A stretch of DNA of 64,000 bases from Marvinbryantia formatexigens DSM 14469 (GCF_025148285.1 NZ_CP102268.1:3999501-4063500); one strand, 5' to 3'. Counted from the stretch's first letter, positions 25,311-35,077 are shown. Numbers and translations: made by a program. The notes: generated by a model from the sequence alone, not told the origin.

Positions 25311-26633
25311 ATGATGTTTACAAATGCACAGTTAAGAAAACTGATTTTTCCGCTTGTGATGGAGCAGCTTCTTGCTATCACCGTAGGCATGGCGGACACC
25401 ATGATGGTATCGCAGGTGGGGGATGCGGCGGTCTCCGGCGTGTCTTTGGTGGACATGATCAATGTCCTTCTGATTAATATTTTTGCAGCGCTTGCCACCG
25501 GCGGAGCGGTGGTGACGTCGCAGTTTATCGGGAAGAAGCGCCAGGATCTTGCCTGCCGTTCTGTCAATCAGCTTTATCTTGTCAGCGGCGTGGTATCGCT
25601 GGTGATCATGGCGCTGACGCTGATTTTCCGCAGCAGCCTGCTGCATCTGCTGTTCGGCAGCATAGAGGCGGACGTTATGGAAAATGCGCTGATTTACCTT
25701 ATTCTTTCAGCTCTTTCTTATCCGTTTCTGGCAATTTACAACAGTGGGGCAGCCATTTTCCGTTCGATGGGCAATTCCAGGATCACTATGCTGATTTCCA
25801 TGCTCATGAACGCGGTGAATATCATCGGAAACGCCATTTTGATTTTCGGATGCGGCATGGGCGCCGCCGGAGCGGCAACAGCATCGCTGATTTCGCGTAT
25901 GCTCGCCTGCGTGATTATTACCGTGCTTCTTACGAATCAGAAGAAAGAGCTGCATCTGCTGCCGGGAGGCTGGAAGGCGGACTGGACGCTCATCAGGAAG
26001 ATTCTTTATATCGGAATACCGAGCAGCCTGGAAAACAGCCTGTTCCAGCTTGGACGTGTGCTGGTAGTCAGTATTATTACATATTTTGGAACAGTCCAGA
26101 TTACCGCAAATGCGATTGCGAACAATCTGGATTCGATGGGAATCCTGCCCGGACAGGCGGTCGGCCTCGCTATGATTACGGTGGTCGGCCAGTGCGTCGG
26201 GGCCGGGGATTTTCAGCAGGCGAAAAAATATACCATTAAGCTTCTGAAAATTACCTATGCGATTATGGCGGCGATGATTGTCTGCCTGCTGCTTCTACAG
26301 CCGTGGATACTCAGTATCTACAATGTATCGGACGAAGCGCGGGCGCTGGCAAGGACGCTGATTTACATCCATAACCTCTGTGCGCTTGTTCTCTGGCCGC
26401 TTTCTTTCGTGCTTCCGAACGCGCTGCGGGCGGCAAACGATGTAAAATATACGATGGCGGTATCCATCTTTTCCATGTGCGCCTTCCGCGTATTGTTCAG
26501 CTATATTCTCGGCTATCAGATGGGAATGGGAGCGATTGGCGTATGGATTGCGATGGTGATTGACTGGGTGTTCCGCGTTATCATGTTTACCGCGCGGTTC
26601 CTCGGAAACAAGTGGCAGACACACAAGATTTAA
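25311..26633 (+). CDS. MATE-family efflux transporter
   Basis: A 12-segment membrane antiporter of the MATE family, NorM/DinF-like, which usually exports cationic drugs or metabolites using Na+ or H+ gradients. The 440 residues show the family opening KLIFPLVMEQLLAITVGMADTMMVSQVG, the internal two-fold repeat, and GTVQITANAIANNLDSMGILPGQAVG in the second half. Two ATGs lie in tandem; AAGGAG is better spaced for the one at 25314. It sits just past the tRNA terminator, so it probably has its own unseen promoter or uses read-through. Substrate unknown. Confidence 0.93.
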   Translation: MMFTNAQLRKLIFPLVMEQLLAITVGMADTMMVSQVGDAAVSGVSLVDMINVLLINIFAALATGGAVVTSQFIGKKRQDLACRSVNQLYLVSGVVSLVIMALTLIFRSSLLHLLFGSIEADVMENALIYLILSALSYPFLAIYNSGAAIFRSMGNSRITMLISMLMNAVNIIGNAILIFGCGMGAAGAATASLISRMLACVIITVLLTNQKKELHLLPGGWKADWTLIRKILYIGIPSSLENSLFQLGRVLVVSIITYFGTVQITANAIANNLDSMGILPGQAVGLAMITVVGQCVGAGDFQQAKKYTIKLLKITYAIMAAMIVCLLLLQPWILSIYNVSDEARALARTLIYIHNLCALVLWPLSFVLPNALRAANDVKYTMAVSIFSMCAFRVLFSYILGYQMGMGAIGVWIAMVIDWVFRVIMFTARFLGNKWQTHKI

Positions 26634-26717
26634 AATGTCACCCTTTCCATCATGGGAAGTTTGTGGTATGCTGATACCGTGATAAATAAATGACGGCTAT
26701 ATCAGACAGGAGCAGAT

Positions 26718-27254
26718 ATGGATTGTAAAACAGCGCAGCAGAAAATCATGCCCTATATAGAGCGGAAATTAAACGACCGCGAGATGGAGGAATTTATTGA
26801 GCATGTCCGCGGGTGCGAGGCTTGCAGCGAAGAGCTGGAGGTCTATTTTACGATTTATTATGCGCTGGCACAGCTTGATAACGAAGAGAATGAGGTTTAC
26901 AATATAAAGGAGCTGCTGGAAAAAGACCTGAAGCAGGCGGAGGACCGCGTAAAAAAGCATAACATCGTGCGCTTTTACCGGCGGTTTTTTATGACGCTGC
27001 TTGGCATCGTGGCAGGCATTTTTCTGATTACGGGAGCGCAGACGCTGCTCACCGGTTCCTTTGAATATACGACGCTCTACAATCTGTTCAGCGTGGAGAC
27101 TGAGCCGGTCACCTGGATACAGTCGGAGACGCAGGAGAGCGAGCCGCAGATAACAGAAGCGACAGAGCGCGAGACGAACCGCAAACGGCAGCCGATCGTG
27201 ACGACACCGGAGACGGAGGCGGCAATTCCGCTGTCAGAGACAGTGGCAGAGTAA
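26718..27254 (+). CDS. Zinc-finger (anti-sigma-like) single-pass membrane protein
   Basis: A 178-residue protein with an N-terminal zf-HC2/anti-sigma zinc-binding motif: Cys3, His29, Cys33 and Cys36 in EHVRGCEACSEELE. A single membrane segment follows near 93-112 (TLLGIVAGIFLITGAQTLL), then a Ser/Thr/Glu/Pro-rich outside tail. Such proteins usually hold an ECF sigma factor at the membrane, but no sigma gene is next to it here. It lies nine nucleotides ahead of polA, so it may be co-transcribed with it. GACAGGAGC is the binding site. Confidence 0.8.
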   Translation: MDCKTAQQKIMPYIERKLNDREMEEFIEHVRGCEACSEELEVYFTIYYALAQLDNEENEVYNIKELLEKDLKQAEDRVKKHNIVRFYRRFFMTLLGIVAGIFLITGAQTLLTGSFEYTTLYNLFSVETEPVTWIQSETQESEPQITEATERETNRKRQPIVTTPETEAAIPLSETVAE

Positions 27255-27263
27255 AGGAGTATT

Positions 27264-29906
27264 ATGCAGGGAAAATTAGTTTTGATTGACGGACACAGTA
27301 TTTTAAACCGCGCGTATTTCGGGGTGCCGGATCTGACAAATTCGCAGGGGCTGCACACGAATGCGGTTTACGGATTTTTGAATATTATGTTTAAGATTCT
27401 GGACGAGGAGCAGCCGGATTATTTTGCGGTCGCCTTCGACCTCCATGCGCCGACCTTCCGTCATAAGATGTACGACGCTTATAAGGGGACGCGCAAGCCG
27501 ATGCAGGAGGAGCTGCGGGAGCAGGTCCCGGTGATGAAGGAAATGCTGACGGCGATGGGTGTTCCGCTGATGATGCTGGAGGGCTACGAGGCGGACGATC
27601 TGCTTGGAACGGCGGCGAAAAAGGCGGAGGCGGACGGACTGACAGTTTCCATTATCTCCGGAGACCGCGATCTGCTGCAGCTCGCCACCGACCGGACTAA
27701 AATCCGGATACCGAAAACAAAAAAAGGAAAGACAGAAATAGAAGATTACAACACGGCGGAGGTTGTGGAGAAATATATGGTTACGCCGCCGCAGATTGTC
27801 GATTTAAAGGCGCTGATGGGCGATGCCTCCGACAATATTCCGGGGATTCCCGGCGTCGGGGAGAAGACGGCGGGGAAGATTATTTCCGAGTACGGCTCCA
27901 TAGAGAACGCCTATGCGCATGTGGAGGAGATAAAGCCGAACAAGGCGAAGGAATCCCTCCGGGAGCACTATGATCTGGCGCAGCTCAGCAAAAAGCTGGC
28001 AAAAATCAACACGGAAAGTCCGTTTACCCTGGATATGGAGCAGGCGAAAATGGGAAATCTGTTTACGCAGGAAGCTTTTGAACTCTGCAAAAAGCTGGAA
28101 TTCCGCAATATCCTGCCGCGTTTTTCCTGTGACGCCCCGTCGGATTCTGTCAGCGACAGCTTTGCCGTGGTGACGGATTTATCGGAAGCGGAAGAGGTGT
28201 TTGTGCGCGCGCAGAAGAGCGGCGAGATCGGATTTTCCCTGCTGACGGAGCAGGGAGAGCTGTTCGGGCTTGCGCTTGCGCCGGATGAAGAGCATGTATA
28301 TTTTATTAAAAAGGAAGGCTTTCTGACGGAAGGGTATCTGACGGAAAAATGCCTGCAGCTCCTGCAGGAGGGGCGGATGGCATATACGATAGATTTAAAG
28401 GAGCAGCTTGCTTTTTTGCGGGCAGGCATTTCTGACCGGGCGAAGATTGCGGATGCCGCTATCGGGGCATATCTGCTCAATCCCCTGAAGGGGCAGTATC
28501 CGTGCGAGGATATCGCAAAGGATTATGCTTCCCTGATGATAAAGGGCAGGGCGGAGCTGTTTGGCAAGGCACCCCTTGCAAAGGTGATGGAGGAGCAGCC
28601 TGAGGAGCTGGCGCAGTACGCCTGCTATCTGGCTTATACGGCGAAAGCGGCAATGCCGGTGATTCTTCAGAAGCTCAGAGAGAATCAGATGCTGGAGCTT
28701 TTCCGGGATATGGAAATGCCGCTTGTATATACGCTCTACGATATGCAGGAGGTCGGAATCCGCGTCAACGCGCAGGAGCTGAAAGCATACGGCGAGGAGC
28801 TTTATGTGCGGATCGTGGAGCTGGAGCAGGAAATCTACCGCGATGCCGGGGAGGAATTTAATATCAATTCCCCGAAGCAGCTTGGTGTTATTTTATTTGA
28901 AAAGCTGAAGCTTCCGGGGGCAAAAAAGACGAAGAGCGGATTTTCCACAGCGGCGGATGTGCTGGAAAAGCTGGCGCCAGATTATGCGATCGTGGCAAAA
29001 ATCCTCGAATACCGGCAGCTTGCAAAATTAAAATCCACCTATGCGGACGGTCTGGCGGGCTTTATCGCTGCGGATGGCAGAATCCACGGCACCTTCAACC
29101 AGACAATCACGGCGACCGGGCGCATCAGCAGCACCGATCCGAATCTGCAGAATATCCCGGTGCGCACAGAGCTTGGAAGGCTGCTGCGCAAGGTATTTAT
29201 TGCAAAAGAAGGATATGTGCTGATTGACGCGGATTATTCACAGATTGAGCTGCGCGTACTTGCCGCGATGTCGGGCGATGAGACGCTGATTGCGGCATTC
29301 CGGGACAATGCGGACATCCACCGGCTGACAGCGTCGCAGGTATTTCATATTCCGTTCGATGAGGTGACGCCGCTGCAGCGCAGAAACGCCAAGGCGGTGA
29401 ATTTTGGAATCGTATACGGTATCAGCGCTTTCGGTCTGAGCGAGGATCTGCACATCAGCGTAAAGGAAGCAGGCGAATATATTGATAAATATTTCCAGAC
29501 GTATCCGAAGGTAAAGGATTTTCTGGATAATGCCGTAAAAGAAGCGAAGGAGAAGGGCTATGCGGAGACACTGTTTCACCGCCGCCGCCCGGTTCCGGAG
29601 CTGAAATCGGGCAACTTTATGCAGCGCTCCTTTGGCGAGCGCGTGGCAATGAATTCGCCGATTCAGGGAACGGCGGCGGATATCATCAAGATTGCCATGA
29701 TTCGCGTAAATGAGCGGCTGCGGGCGGAGCAGTTTCAATCGCGGCTGATTCTGCAGATACATGACGAGCTTTTAATAGAAGCGGAACCCTCCGAGGTGGA
29801 GGCGGTAAAAGAGCTTCTGGCGCAGGAAATGGTGAACGCCGTGCATCTGTCTGTTGCGATGGAAATAGATATGAAAACGGGGAATAGCTGGTATGAGGCA
29901 CATTAA
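27264..29906 (+). CDS. polA: DNA polymerase I
   Basis: Replication and repair polymerase of 880 residues. The 5' nuclease domain (1-about 290) has LVLIDGHSILNRAYFG, GYEADDLLGT and SGDRDLLQL. The middle region (about 300-480) has the exonuclease-like fold but lacks the Asp-x-Glu motif at IGFSLLTEQGELFGLAL, so proofreading is predicted lost, as in Bacillus and Taq types. The polymerase domain has motif A (DADYSQIELR, Asp657), motif B (RRNAKAVNFGIVYG) and motif C (QIHDELL, Asp834). It overlaps coaE by 14 nt. Confidence 0.97.
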   Translation: MQGKLVLIDGHSILNRAYFGVPDLTNSQGLHTNAVYGFLNIMFKILDEEQPDYFAVAFDLHAPTFRHKMYDAYKGTRKPMQEELREQVPVMKEMLTAMGVPLMMLEGYEADDLLGTAAKKAEADGLTVSIISGDRDLLQLATDRTKIRIPKTKKGKTEIEDYNTAEVVEKYMVTPPQIVDLKALMGDASDNIPGIPGVGEKTAGKIISEYGSIENAYAHVEEIKPNKAKESLREHYDLAQLSKKLAKINTESPFTLDMEQAKMGNLFTQEAFELCKKLEFRNILPRFSCDAPSDSVSDSFAVVTDLSEAEEVFVRAQKSGEIGFSLLTEQGELFGLALAPDEEHVYFIKKEGFLTEGYLTEKCLQLLQEGRMAYTIDLKEQLAFLRAGISDRAKIADAAIGAYLLNPLKGQYPCEDIAKDYASLMIKGRAELFGKAPLAKVMEEQPEELAQYACYLAYTAKAAMPVILQKLRENQMLELFRDMEMPLVYTLYDMQEVGIRVNAQELKAYGEELYVRIVELEQEIYRDAGEEFNINSPKQLGVILFEKLKLPGAKKTKSGFSTAADVLEKLAPDYAIVAKILEYRQLAKLKSTYADGLAGFIAADGRIHGTFNQTITATGRISSTDPNLQNIPVRTELGRLLRKVFIAKEGYVLIDADYSQIELRVLAAMSGDETLIAAFRDNADIHRLTASQVFHIPFDEVTPLQRRNAKAVNFGIVYGISAFGLSEDLHISVKEAGEYIDKYFQTYPKVKDFLDNAVKEAKEKGYAETLFHRRRPVPELKSGNFMQRSFGERVAMNSPIQGTAADIIKIAMIRVNERLRAEQFQSRLILQIHDELLIEAEPSEVEAVKELLAQEMVNAVHLSVAMEIDMKTGNSWYEAH

Positions 29907-30504
29907 GGTTCTTGGCATCACTGGCGGCGTCGGCGCCGGAAAAAGCACGATACTGCAGTATCTTGAGGAACACTATCACGCGGAGGTGCTGCAGCTTGAT
30001 GCTGCGGCGCATGTGCTGATGGAGCCGCATGGGGAATGCTATGCGCCGGTCATTGACGCTTTCGGCAGGGATATTCTGGCGGCGGACGGCACTATCGACC
30101 GCGGGAAGCTTTACCGGAAGGCATTTGACGGGGGGCAGGTAGCGAAGCTGAACAGCATCGTGCATCCGCGTGTAAAGGAGTATGTGAAGAACTGGATAGC
30201 CGGACGGCGCGCACAGGGCAGGGCGCCGTTTCTGGTGCTGGAGGCGGCGCTTCTTCTGGAGGAGCGTTACGACCTTATCTGCGATGAAATCTGGTTTATT
30301 TTTGTGAATGATGAGGTGCGCGCGCAGCGGCTGGCAGCTTCGCGCGGCTATACGGCGGAAAAGACCGCACAGATATTGAAAAATCAGAAGTCAGAAGAGC
30401 AGTTTCGCGTGGCCTGCCAGTTTACGGTCGATAACAGCAGCAATCTTCTGGAGGATACCTATAAACAGATAGATAAAGGACTGAAAGAGCATGAATTTGT
30501 GTAG
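29893..30504 (+). CDS. coaE: Dephospho-CoA kinase
   Basis: Final step of coenzyme A synthesis. The 203 residues begin with the P-loop GITGGVGAGKST and carry the substrate-binding QLDAAAHVLM segment and the lid motif RLAASRGYT. Length is standard. The start overlaps the polA end by 14 nt, and the 3' end overlaps the MBL-fold gene by another 14 nt, so polA-coaE-walJ form one translationally coupled block. Confidence 0.96.
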   Translation: MRHIKVLGITGGVGAGKSTILQYLEEHYHAEVLQLDAAAHVLMEPHGECYAPVIDAFGRDILAADGTIDRGKLYRKAFDGGQVAKLNSIVHPRVKEYVKNWIAGRRAQGRAPFLVLEAALLLEERYDLICDEIWFIFVNDEVRAQRLAASRGYTAEKTAQILKNQKSEEQFRVACQFTVDNSSNLLEDTYKQIDKGLKEHEFV

Positions 30505-31288
30505 CATAGCAAGCGGAAGCAGCGGAAACTGCATTTTTGTCGGGACAGAGCAGACCAGCCTGCTGGTGGATATCGGAATCAGCGCCAGACAGGCGGAAAA
30601 CGGCTTACATACCATAGACCGGACGCTGCCGGACATCGATGGGATTCTGATTACCCATGAGCATTCCGACCATATCCGCGGTATCGGTGTGGCGGCGCGC
30701 AAAGCCGGAATGCCGATTTACGGGACGAGGGGAACGCTGGAGGCGGTAAAGCGCTGTTCCTCACTTGGGAAAATTGACGAAAGTCTTTACCGGGAAATCC
30801 GTCCGGACGAGGTATTTCAGATCGGTGATATGGAGATCCTGCCGTTTTCCACCTCGCATGACGCGGCGGAGCCGGTGGCGTACCGCGTAAATTCCGGCGG
30901 GAAATCGGCGGCGGTTGTCACAGACCTTGGCGTATATAACGATTATATTGTCGAACACTTGCAGGGACTGGACGCGGTGCTGCTGGAGGCGAACCATGAT
31001 GTGCGTATGCTGCAGGCGGGAGCCTATCCCTATTATTTAAAGCAGCGTATTTTAAGCAGTCACGGTCATCTTTCCAATGAAAATGCCGGACGCCTGCTGT
31101 GCAGAATCCTGCACGACAATCTGAAGAACGTTTTCCTCGGACATCTGAGCCAGGAAAACAACTACGAAGCGCTTGCTTATGAGACGGTCTGCACCGAGGT
31201 GACGCTGGGGGATAATCCCTACCGTGCAAAGGACTTTAAAATACAGGTCGCGAAGCGTAATATGCCGTCGGAACCGGCATATATATAA
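30491..31288 (+). CDS. MBL-fold metallo-hydrolase (YycJ/WalJ type)
   Basis: A 265-residue metallo-beta-lactamase-fold hydrolase resembling YycJ/WalJ, a reported 5'-to-3' exonuclease linked to mismatch repair in Gram-positives. Metal ligands are His56, His58, Asp60 and His61 in LITHEHSDH; further ligands occur in STSHDAAEPV, LLEANHD and LSSHGHLS. There is no signal peptide. Its coupling to polA and coaE suits a DNA-metabolism role, which is inference. The usual walRK neighbours are not present. Confidence 0.85.
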   Translation: MNLCSIASGSSGNCIFVGTEQTSLLVDIGISARQAENGLHTIDRTLPDIDGILITHEHSDHIRGIGVAARKAGMPIYGTRGTLEAVKRCSSLGKIDESLYREIRPDEVFQIGDMEILPFSTSHDAAEPVAYRVNSGGKSAAVVTDLGVYNDYIVEHLQGLDAVLLEANHDVRMLQAGAYPYYLKQRILSSHGHLSNENAGRLLCRILHDNLKNVFLGHLSQENNYEALAYETVCTEVTLGDNPYRAKDFKIQVAKRNMPSEPAYI

Positions 31289-31330
31289 GAGATTCAGAAA
31301 ATTTTTAGTAGCCAGAAAGGAGCATTTAAC

Positions 31331-31603
31331 ATGAAAAAGACAATTATTACAGTAGTAGGAAAGGATACCGTGGGAATTATCGCAAAGGTCTGCACCTTCC
31401 TTGCGGAAAACAACGTAAACATCCTTGATATATCCCAGACCATCGTGGATGGCTTCTTCAATATGATGATGGTGACCGATGCCTCCGCTTCCACAAAAGA
31501 ATTCGGGGAGCTCTCCGCAGAGCTGAAGGCGCTCGGAGAAGTCATCGGGGTCGTTATCAACTGCCAGCACGAAGACATCTTCAATAAGATGCATCGCATC
31601 TGA
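31331..31603 (+). CDS. ACT-domain protein (UPF0237)
   Basis: A 90-residue single ACT domain, starting KKTIITVVGKDTVGIIAKV and containing NVNILDISQTIVDG, typical of small amino-acid-binding regulators. It normally sits directly before a UPF0210 (DUF711) gene in Firmicutes, and does so here apart from an inserted 83-bp tandem repeat. The ligand is unknown. AGAAAGGAGC precedes the ATG at the usual distance. Confidence 0.9.
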   Translation: MKKTIITVVGKDTVGIIAKVCTFLAENNVNILDISQTIVDGFFNMMMVTDASASTKEFGELSAELKALGEVIGVVINCQHEDIFNKMHRI

Positions 31604-31668
31604 GCCATGCACCCGGTTTTGCAGCGGGCACTGCAGGCTTGCCTGCAAAGTGCCAGATGCAAAGGCGG

Positions 31669-31890
31669 GTATACGGCGAACGCCGCATCGAGAAGAAGCG
31701 AAGCGGATTCGAGATGGGCATGGCGGAGTGGTGAGAAGCAAGGGCGAACATGTATACGGCGAACGCCGCACCTGGAAGAAGCGAAGCGGATTCGGGATGG
31801 GCATGGCGGAGTGGTGAGGAGCAAGGGCAAACATGTATACGGCGAACGCCACACCTGGAAGAAGCGAAGCGGATTCGGGATGGACATGGC
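31669..31890. repeat. 83-bp tandem repeat, 2.7 copies
   Basis: Units begin at 31669, 31752 and 31835 (exact 83-bp period) with GTATACGGCGAACGCC, and each contains GAAGCGAAGCGGATTCG and ATGG.CATGGC. The third copy stops near 31890, 30 bp before the UPF0210 start. The period is not a multiple of three, and the open frames across it are read from repeat sequence only. Each unit carries a small GGCGAACGCC palindrome. It fills the 317-bp gap between the ACT and UPF0210 genes. Confidence 0.9.
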
Positions 31891-31920
31891 AGTGAAACGC
31901 AGAGAAAGGACAGTAACAGT

Positions 31921-33285
31921 ATGATTAATATTTTTGAAGTTAATGAGACGAATAAGATGATTCAGCAGGAGAATCTGGATGTCCGGACAATTACGCTCGG
32001 CATCAGTCTTCTGGACTGCGTGGATTCAAATCTGGAGAGGCTGAATCAGAAAATATACGATAAAATCACCTCGCTTGCCCGGAACCTGGTTGCGACGGGG
32101 GATGAGATTGAGCGGGAATACGGCATTCCGATTGTCAATAAGAGGATTTCTGTGACACCGGCGGCGCTTGTAGGCGCGGGAGCCTGCAAAACGCCGGAGG
32201 ACTACGTAACGATTGCAAAAACACTGGACAGAGCGGCAAAGGAGGTCGGCGTGAATTTTATCGGCGGCTATTCCGCGCTGGTGAGCAAGGGCATGACCGG
32301 AAGCGATGAGCTGCTTATCCGTTCCATTCCGCAGGCGCTGGCAGAGACAGAGCGCGTGTGTAGCTCGGTAAATGTCGGTTCTACAAAATGCGGTATTGAT
32401 ATGGACGCGGTGCGTCTGCTGGGTGATGTGATTCTGGAAACGGCGGAGCGTACAAAGGAGCAGGATTCTCTGGGCTGCGCAAAGCTGGTGGTATTCTGCA
32501 ATGCCCCGGACGACAACCCGTTTATGGCGGGCGCTTTTCACGGCGTAACAGAAGGGGATGCCGTGATTAATGTGGGCGTCAGCGGACCGGGCGTAGTTAA
32601 GCGCGCGCTGGAGAAGGTGCGCGGAAAGAATTTTGAGGAGCTCTGCGAGACGATTAAAAAGACGGCGTTTAAGGTAACGCGCGTGGGTCAGCTTGTCGCG
32701 CAGGAGGCTTCCAGAAGAATGAATATTCCTTTTGGAATTATTGATTTGTCACTGGCGCCGACCCCGGCGATTGGAGACAGCGTGGCGGATATTCTCTGTG
32801 AAATCGGTCTGGAATATGCGGGCGCTCCGGGAACGACGGCGGCGCTTGCGCTTCTGAATGACCAGGTGAAAAAGGGCGGCGTGATGGCGTCCTCCTATGT
32901 GGGCGGATTGAGCGGTGCATTTATTCCGGTGAGTGAGGACCAGGGAATGATTGATGCAGTGACAGCCGGTGCGCTGACGCTGGAAAAGCTGGAGGCGATG
33001 ACCTGCGTCTGCTCGGTTGGGCTGGATATGATCGCGGTTCCGGGAGACACGCCGGCGACGACGCTCTCCGGCATTATTGCGGATGAAATGGCAATCGGTA
33101 TGGTGAACCAGAAGACGACGGCGGTCCGTCTGATTCCGGTAATCGGCAAGGGCGTAGGAGAGACAGTGGAATTTGGCGGACTTCTCGGACATGCACCGAT
33201 TATGCCGGTAAACCGGTTCTCCTGTGAAAAGTTTGTAAACCGCGGCGGAAGGATTCCGGCCCCGATTCACAGCTTCAAAAATTAA
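31921..33285 (+). CDS. UPF0210 (DUF711, PFL-like) protein
   Basis: A 454-residue member of the UPF0210 family, which has a pyruvate-formate-lyase-like barrel but no proven reaction. The family start [23 protein letters not shown] is clear at 31921, while the frame upstream is repeat sequence and is left out. Conserved parts include [32 protein letters not shown] and [18 protein letters not shown]. It is paired with the ACT protein upstream, which probably senses an amino acid for it. Cytosolic. Confidence 0.93.
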   Translation: MINIFEVNETNKMIQQENLDVRTITLGISLLDCVDSNLERLNQKIYDKITSLARNLVATGDEIEREYGIPIVNKRISVTPAALVGAGACKTPEDYVTIAKTLDRAAKEVGVNFIGGYSALVSKGMTGSDELLIRSIPQALAETERVCSSVNVGSTKCGIDMDAVRLLGDVILETAERTKEQDSLGCAKLVVFCNAPDDNPFMAGAFHGVTEGDAVINVGVSGPGVVKRALEKVRGKNFEELCETIKKTAFKVTRVGQLVAQEASRRMNIPFGIIDLSLAPTPAIGDSVADILCEIGLEYAGAPGTTAALALLNDQVKKGGVMASSYVGGLSGAFIPVSEDQGMIDAVTAGALTLEKLEAMTCVCSVGLDMIAVPGDTPATTLSGIIADEMAIGMVNQKTTAVRLIPVIGKGVGETVEFGGLLGHAPIMPVNRFSCEKFVNRGGRIPAPIHSFKN

Positions 33286-33296
33286 AATATAGAAAC

Positions 33297-33523
33297 GCTT
33301 CTGCTGTTTAAGGGGAAATCTGTCCGGCATATATCCGGCAGCAGACACGTTGCTTTTTTGATTTTGCTGCGCCGCTTATCGGACAGCCCTCTCCGCTAAC
33401 TCGCCTGCTGCGCAGGCTCAGACATGCTGCGAGGGCTGTCGCTATGCTCGCAAAATCTGCAAAAGCTGCCTATTGTCTGCTGCCGGATATATGCCGTCAG
33501 ATTTCTCTGCAGACAGCGGAAGC
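33297..33523. repeat. 227-bp imperfect palindrome with nested hairpins
   Basis: The outer arms start with GCTTC.GCTGT and continue into 33315-33347 and 33474-33505, which match as inverted repeats with about one gap (GAAATCTGTCCGGCATATAT side against its complement). Inside lie GACAGCCCTC/GAGGGCTGTC (33382-33391 with 33431-33440) and GCCTGCTGCGCAGGC (33403-33417). It begins 11 bp after the UPF0210 stop and lies between convergent genes. It could be a MITE-like insertion or a very large terminator structure. No coding frame is credible. Confidence 0.8.
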
Positions 33524-33565
33524 TTACGCTGATTGTTACGTGTTTTTAGCACTTCTGTAATTGCC

Positions 33566-33602
33566 GCCGGTATTTGAACGCCAGAGCGTTGCCCGGCTTT
33601 TT
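33566..33602 (+). terminator. Terminator in the convergent gap
   Basis: The outer stem GCCGG/CCGGC and inner AACGC/GCGTT are followed by TTTTT. It lies between the palindrome and the end of tmcAL, reading on the + strand. Confidence 0.7.
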
Positions 33603-33652
33603 ATATCGGTTTGCCCGTTCGATATCCGGAAGATGGCACATGCAGGCGCGGC

Positions 33653-35077
33653 TTATTCATGGTTGTCATCCGGGATTTTCATGATAAAAATCTGCCGCGT
33701 ATATTCGCTCATGGCCGGGCAGCCGAATTTTGCGGTGCAGGCGGCTCCATAGATTTCACAGGAGCGGATATCCAGAGCGAGCATCTGCCGGGCGCGCTCT
33801 GCGGAAGTGCCGGAATCGTGATAAAACCGGGAGATTACTTTATCGGCGTCAGCGAGTTTTGAGAGAAGCGGAATTTGTCCGCTTTTTTTTATTTGTTCGA
33901 ATAGTGCGCCGGAAGAGCGGCGAAGTCCGAGGATACGTGCGTAGTAAACAGGGAAGCGCTCAGGTTCAGTGCTCTCTGGCTGCGGCAGTCCAAGCAGAAT
34001 ATGCAGGAGCGCGCGGCGCACCAGGGCTTCTGTGAAGTTGCGTGTTTTGATCAGCTGCACAAAAGAGGAAAAGCTGGTAAACGCATGGCGCATCTGGAAA
34101 ATCCGGCGGGCAGCCGCCTCCGGAACATCGAAGCAGGCGGCATATGACTGCCAGCTTTCTGCTGTCAGAAGACGGTAGTGCAGCATGGCGGAGAAATCGT
34201 CCGGGAAAACCGGAAAGGTGCGCTGCCAGCTATCGGATAAGATGTTGCAGACCTCCGCCGGGACGGAAGCTGCAAGCTGCCGTGGAAAATCTCCGGAAGA
34301 TGCAGCGCAGGAAGCGGGCGCATCTTTTTGCTGTATTTCCGAGAATAATCTGCGCAGCGCTGTGGCGGAGCAGAGTTCTCCGACAGCTGTATCATGATAG
34401 CCGCCGCCCACGCGCTGGATGGTCACGGGTTTTATGGAGCTGCCGGACATTATCAGCGCCTTCAGATATTCGATGGCAAGGATATTGTTGGGTTGCGACA
34501 GGATGGACGTAAGCTCACGGAGCAAATCGGATGAGCCCCCTAAAGCTGCATGGCGGTCAGTAAAATGGCAGCCGGATGGGTCATCCGGAATCACATTACT
34601 GACAGGAATAGAAGGCTCCTGTGCCAGGTACCACGCGAGCGCCTCCTGCCGCGCAGCGGGAAAGGAAAGCCCCTGCCGCAGCAGCTTCTGCAGCTTTTGC
34701 CGGAAAGCATCCGGTTCTGCGGAAAGTATTCGGGCAGCCGCCTGAAGAATAGCAAGATTTCCGCATTCACTTCCAAAGCAGAGATAATCCACGCAGTGAA
34801 GCGCGTTCAGCAGCGCGACAGCGCCGCCGGCGAAATATTCGGCGCTTCCGGATGCGTAACAGACGGGCAGCTCCAGTACCAGGTCCGCCCCGCAGCGGAC
34901 TGCCATTTCTGCCCGCGCAGACTTCTCAATCACCGCGGGTTCTCCGCGCTGTACAAAATCCCCGCTCATTAAAACAAGCAGGAAGTCGGCACCTGTCAGA
35001 CGCCTGGCTTCCCGGATATGATACGCATGTCCATTGTGAAACGGATTATATTCCGCAATCAGAGCGGTTACTGTCAT
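33653..35077 (-). CDS. tmcAL: tRNA(Met) cytidine acetate ligase TmcAL-type protein
   Basis: Nucleotidyltransferase-fold protein of the family that acetylates the wobble cytidine of elongator tRNA-Met using acetate and ATP. The N-terminus VTALIAEYNPFHNGHAYHI holds the HxGH nucleotide-binding motif, followed by VLMSGDFVQRGEPAVIEK. The start at 35077 gives 474 residues and has AAAGGAG about eight bases upstream; an open frame 19 codons further up is not needed. The last 200 residues are the family's helical tRNA-binding part. A nearby promoter on the - strand is listed separately. Confidence 0.9.
   Translation of the reverse strand: MTVTALIAEYNPFHNGHAYHIREARRLTGADFLLVLMSGDFVQRGEPAVIEKSARAEMAVRCGADLVLELPVCYASGSAEYFAGGAVALLNALHCVDYLCFGSECGNLAILQAAARILSAEPDAFRQKLQKLLRQGLSFPAARQEALAWYLAQEPSIPVSNVIPDDPSGCHFTDRHAALGGSSDLLRELTSILSQPNNILAIEYLKALIMSGSSIKPVTIQRVGGGYHDTAVGELCSATALRRLFSEIQQKDAPASCAASSGDFPRQLAASVPAEVCNILSDSWQRTFPVFPDDFSAMLHYRLLTAESWQSYAACFDVPEAAARRIFQMRHAFTSFSSFVQLIKTRNFTEALVRRALLHILLGLPQPESTEPERFPVYYARILGLRRSSGALFEQIKKSGQIPLLSKLADADKVISRFYHDSGTSAERARQMLALDIRSCEIYGAACTAKFGCPAMSEYTRQIFIMKIPDDNHE

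Noticed and set aside
31607-31924. 105-residue frame across the 83-bp repeats
   Set aside because: The peptide is generated by the repeat itself, and its composition is unlike a real protein. The UPF0210 start is clear at 31921.
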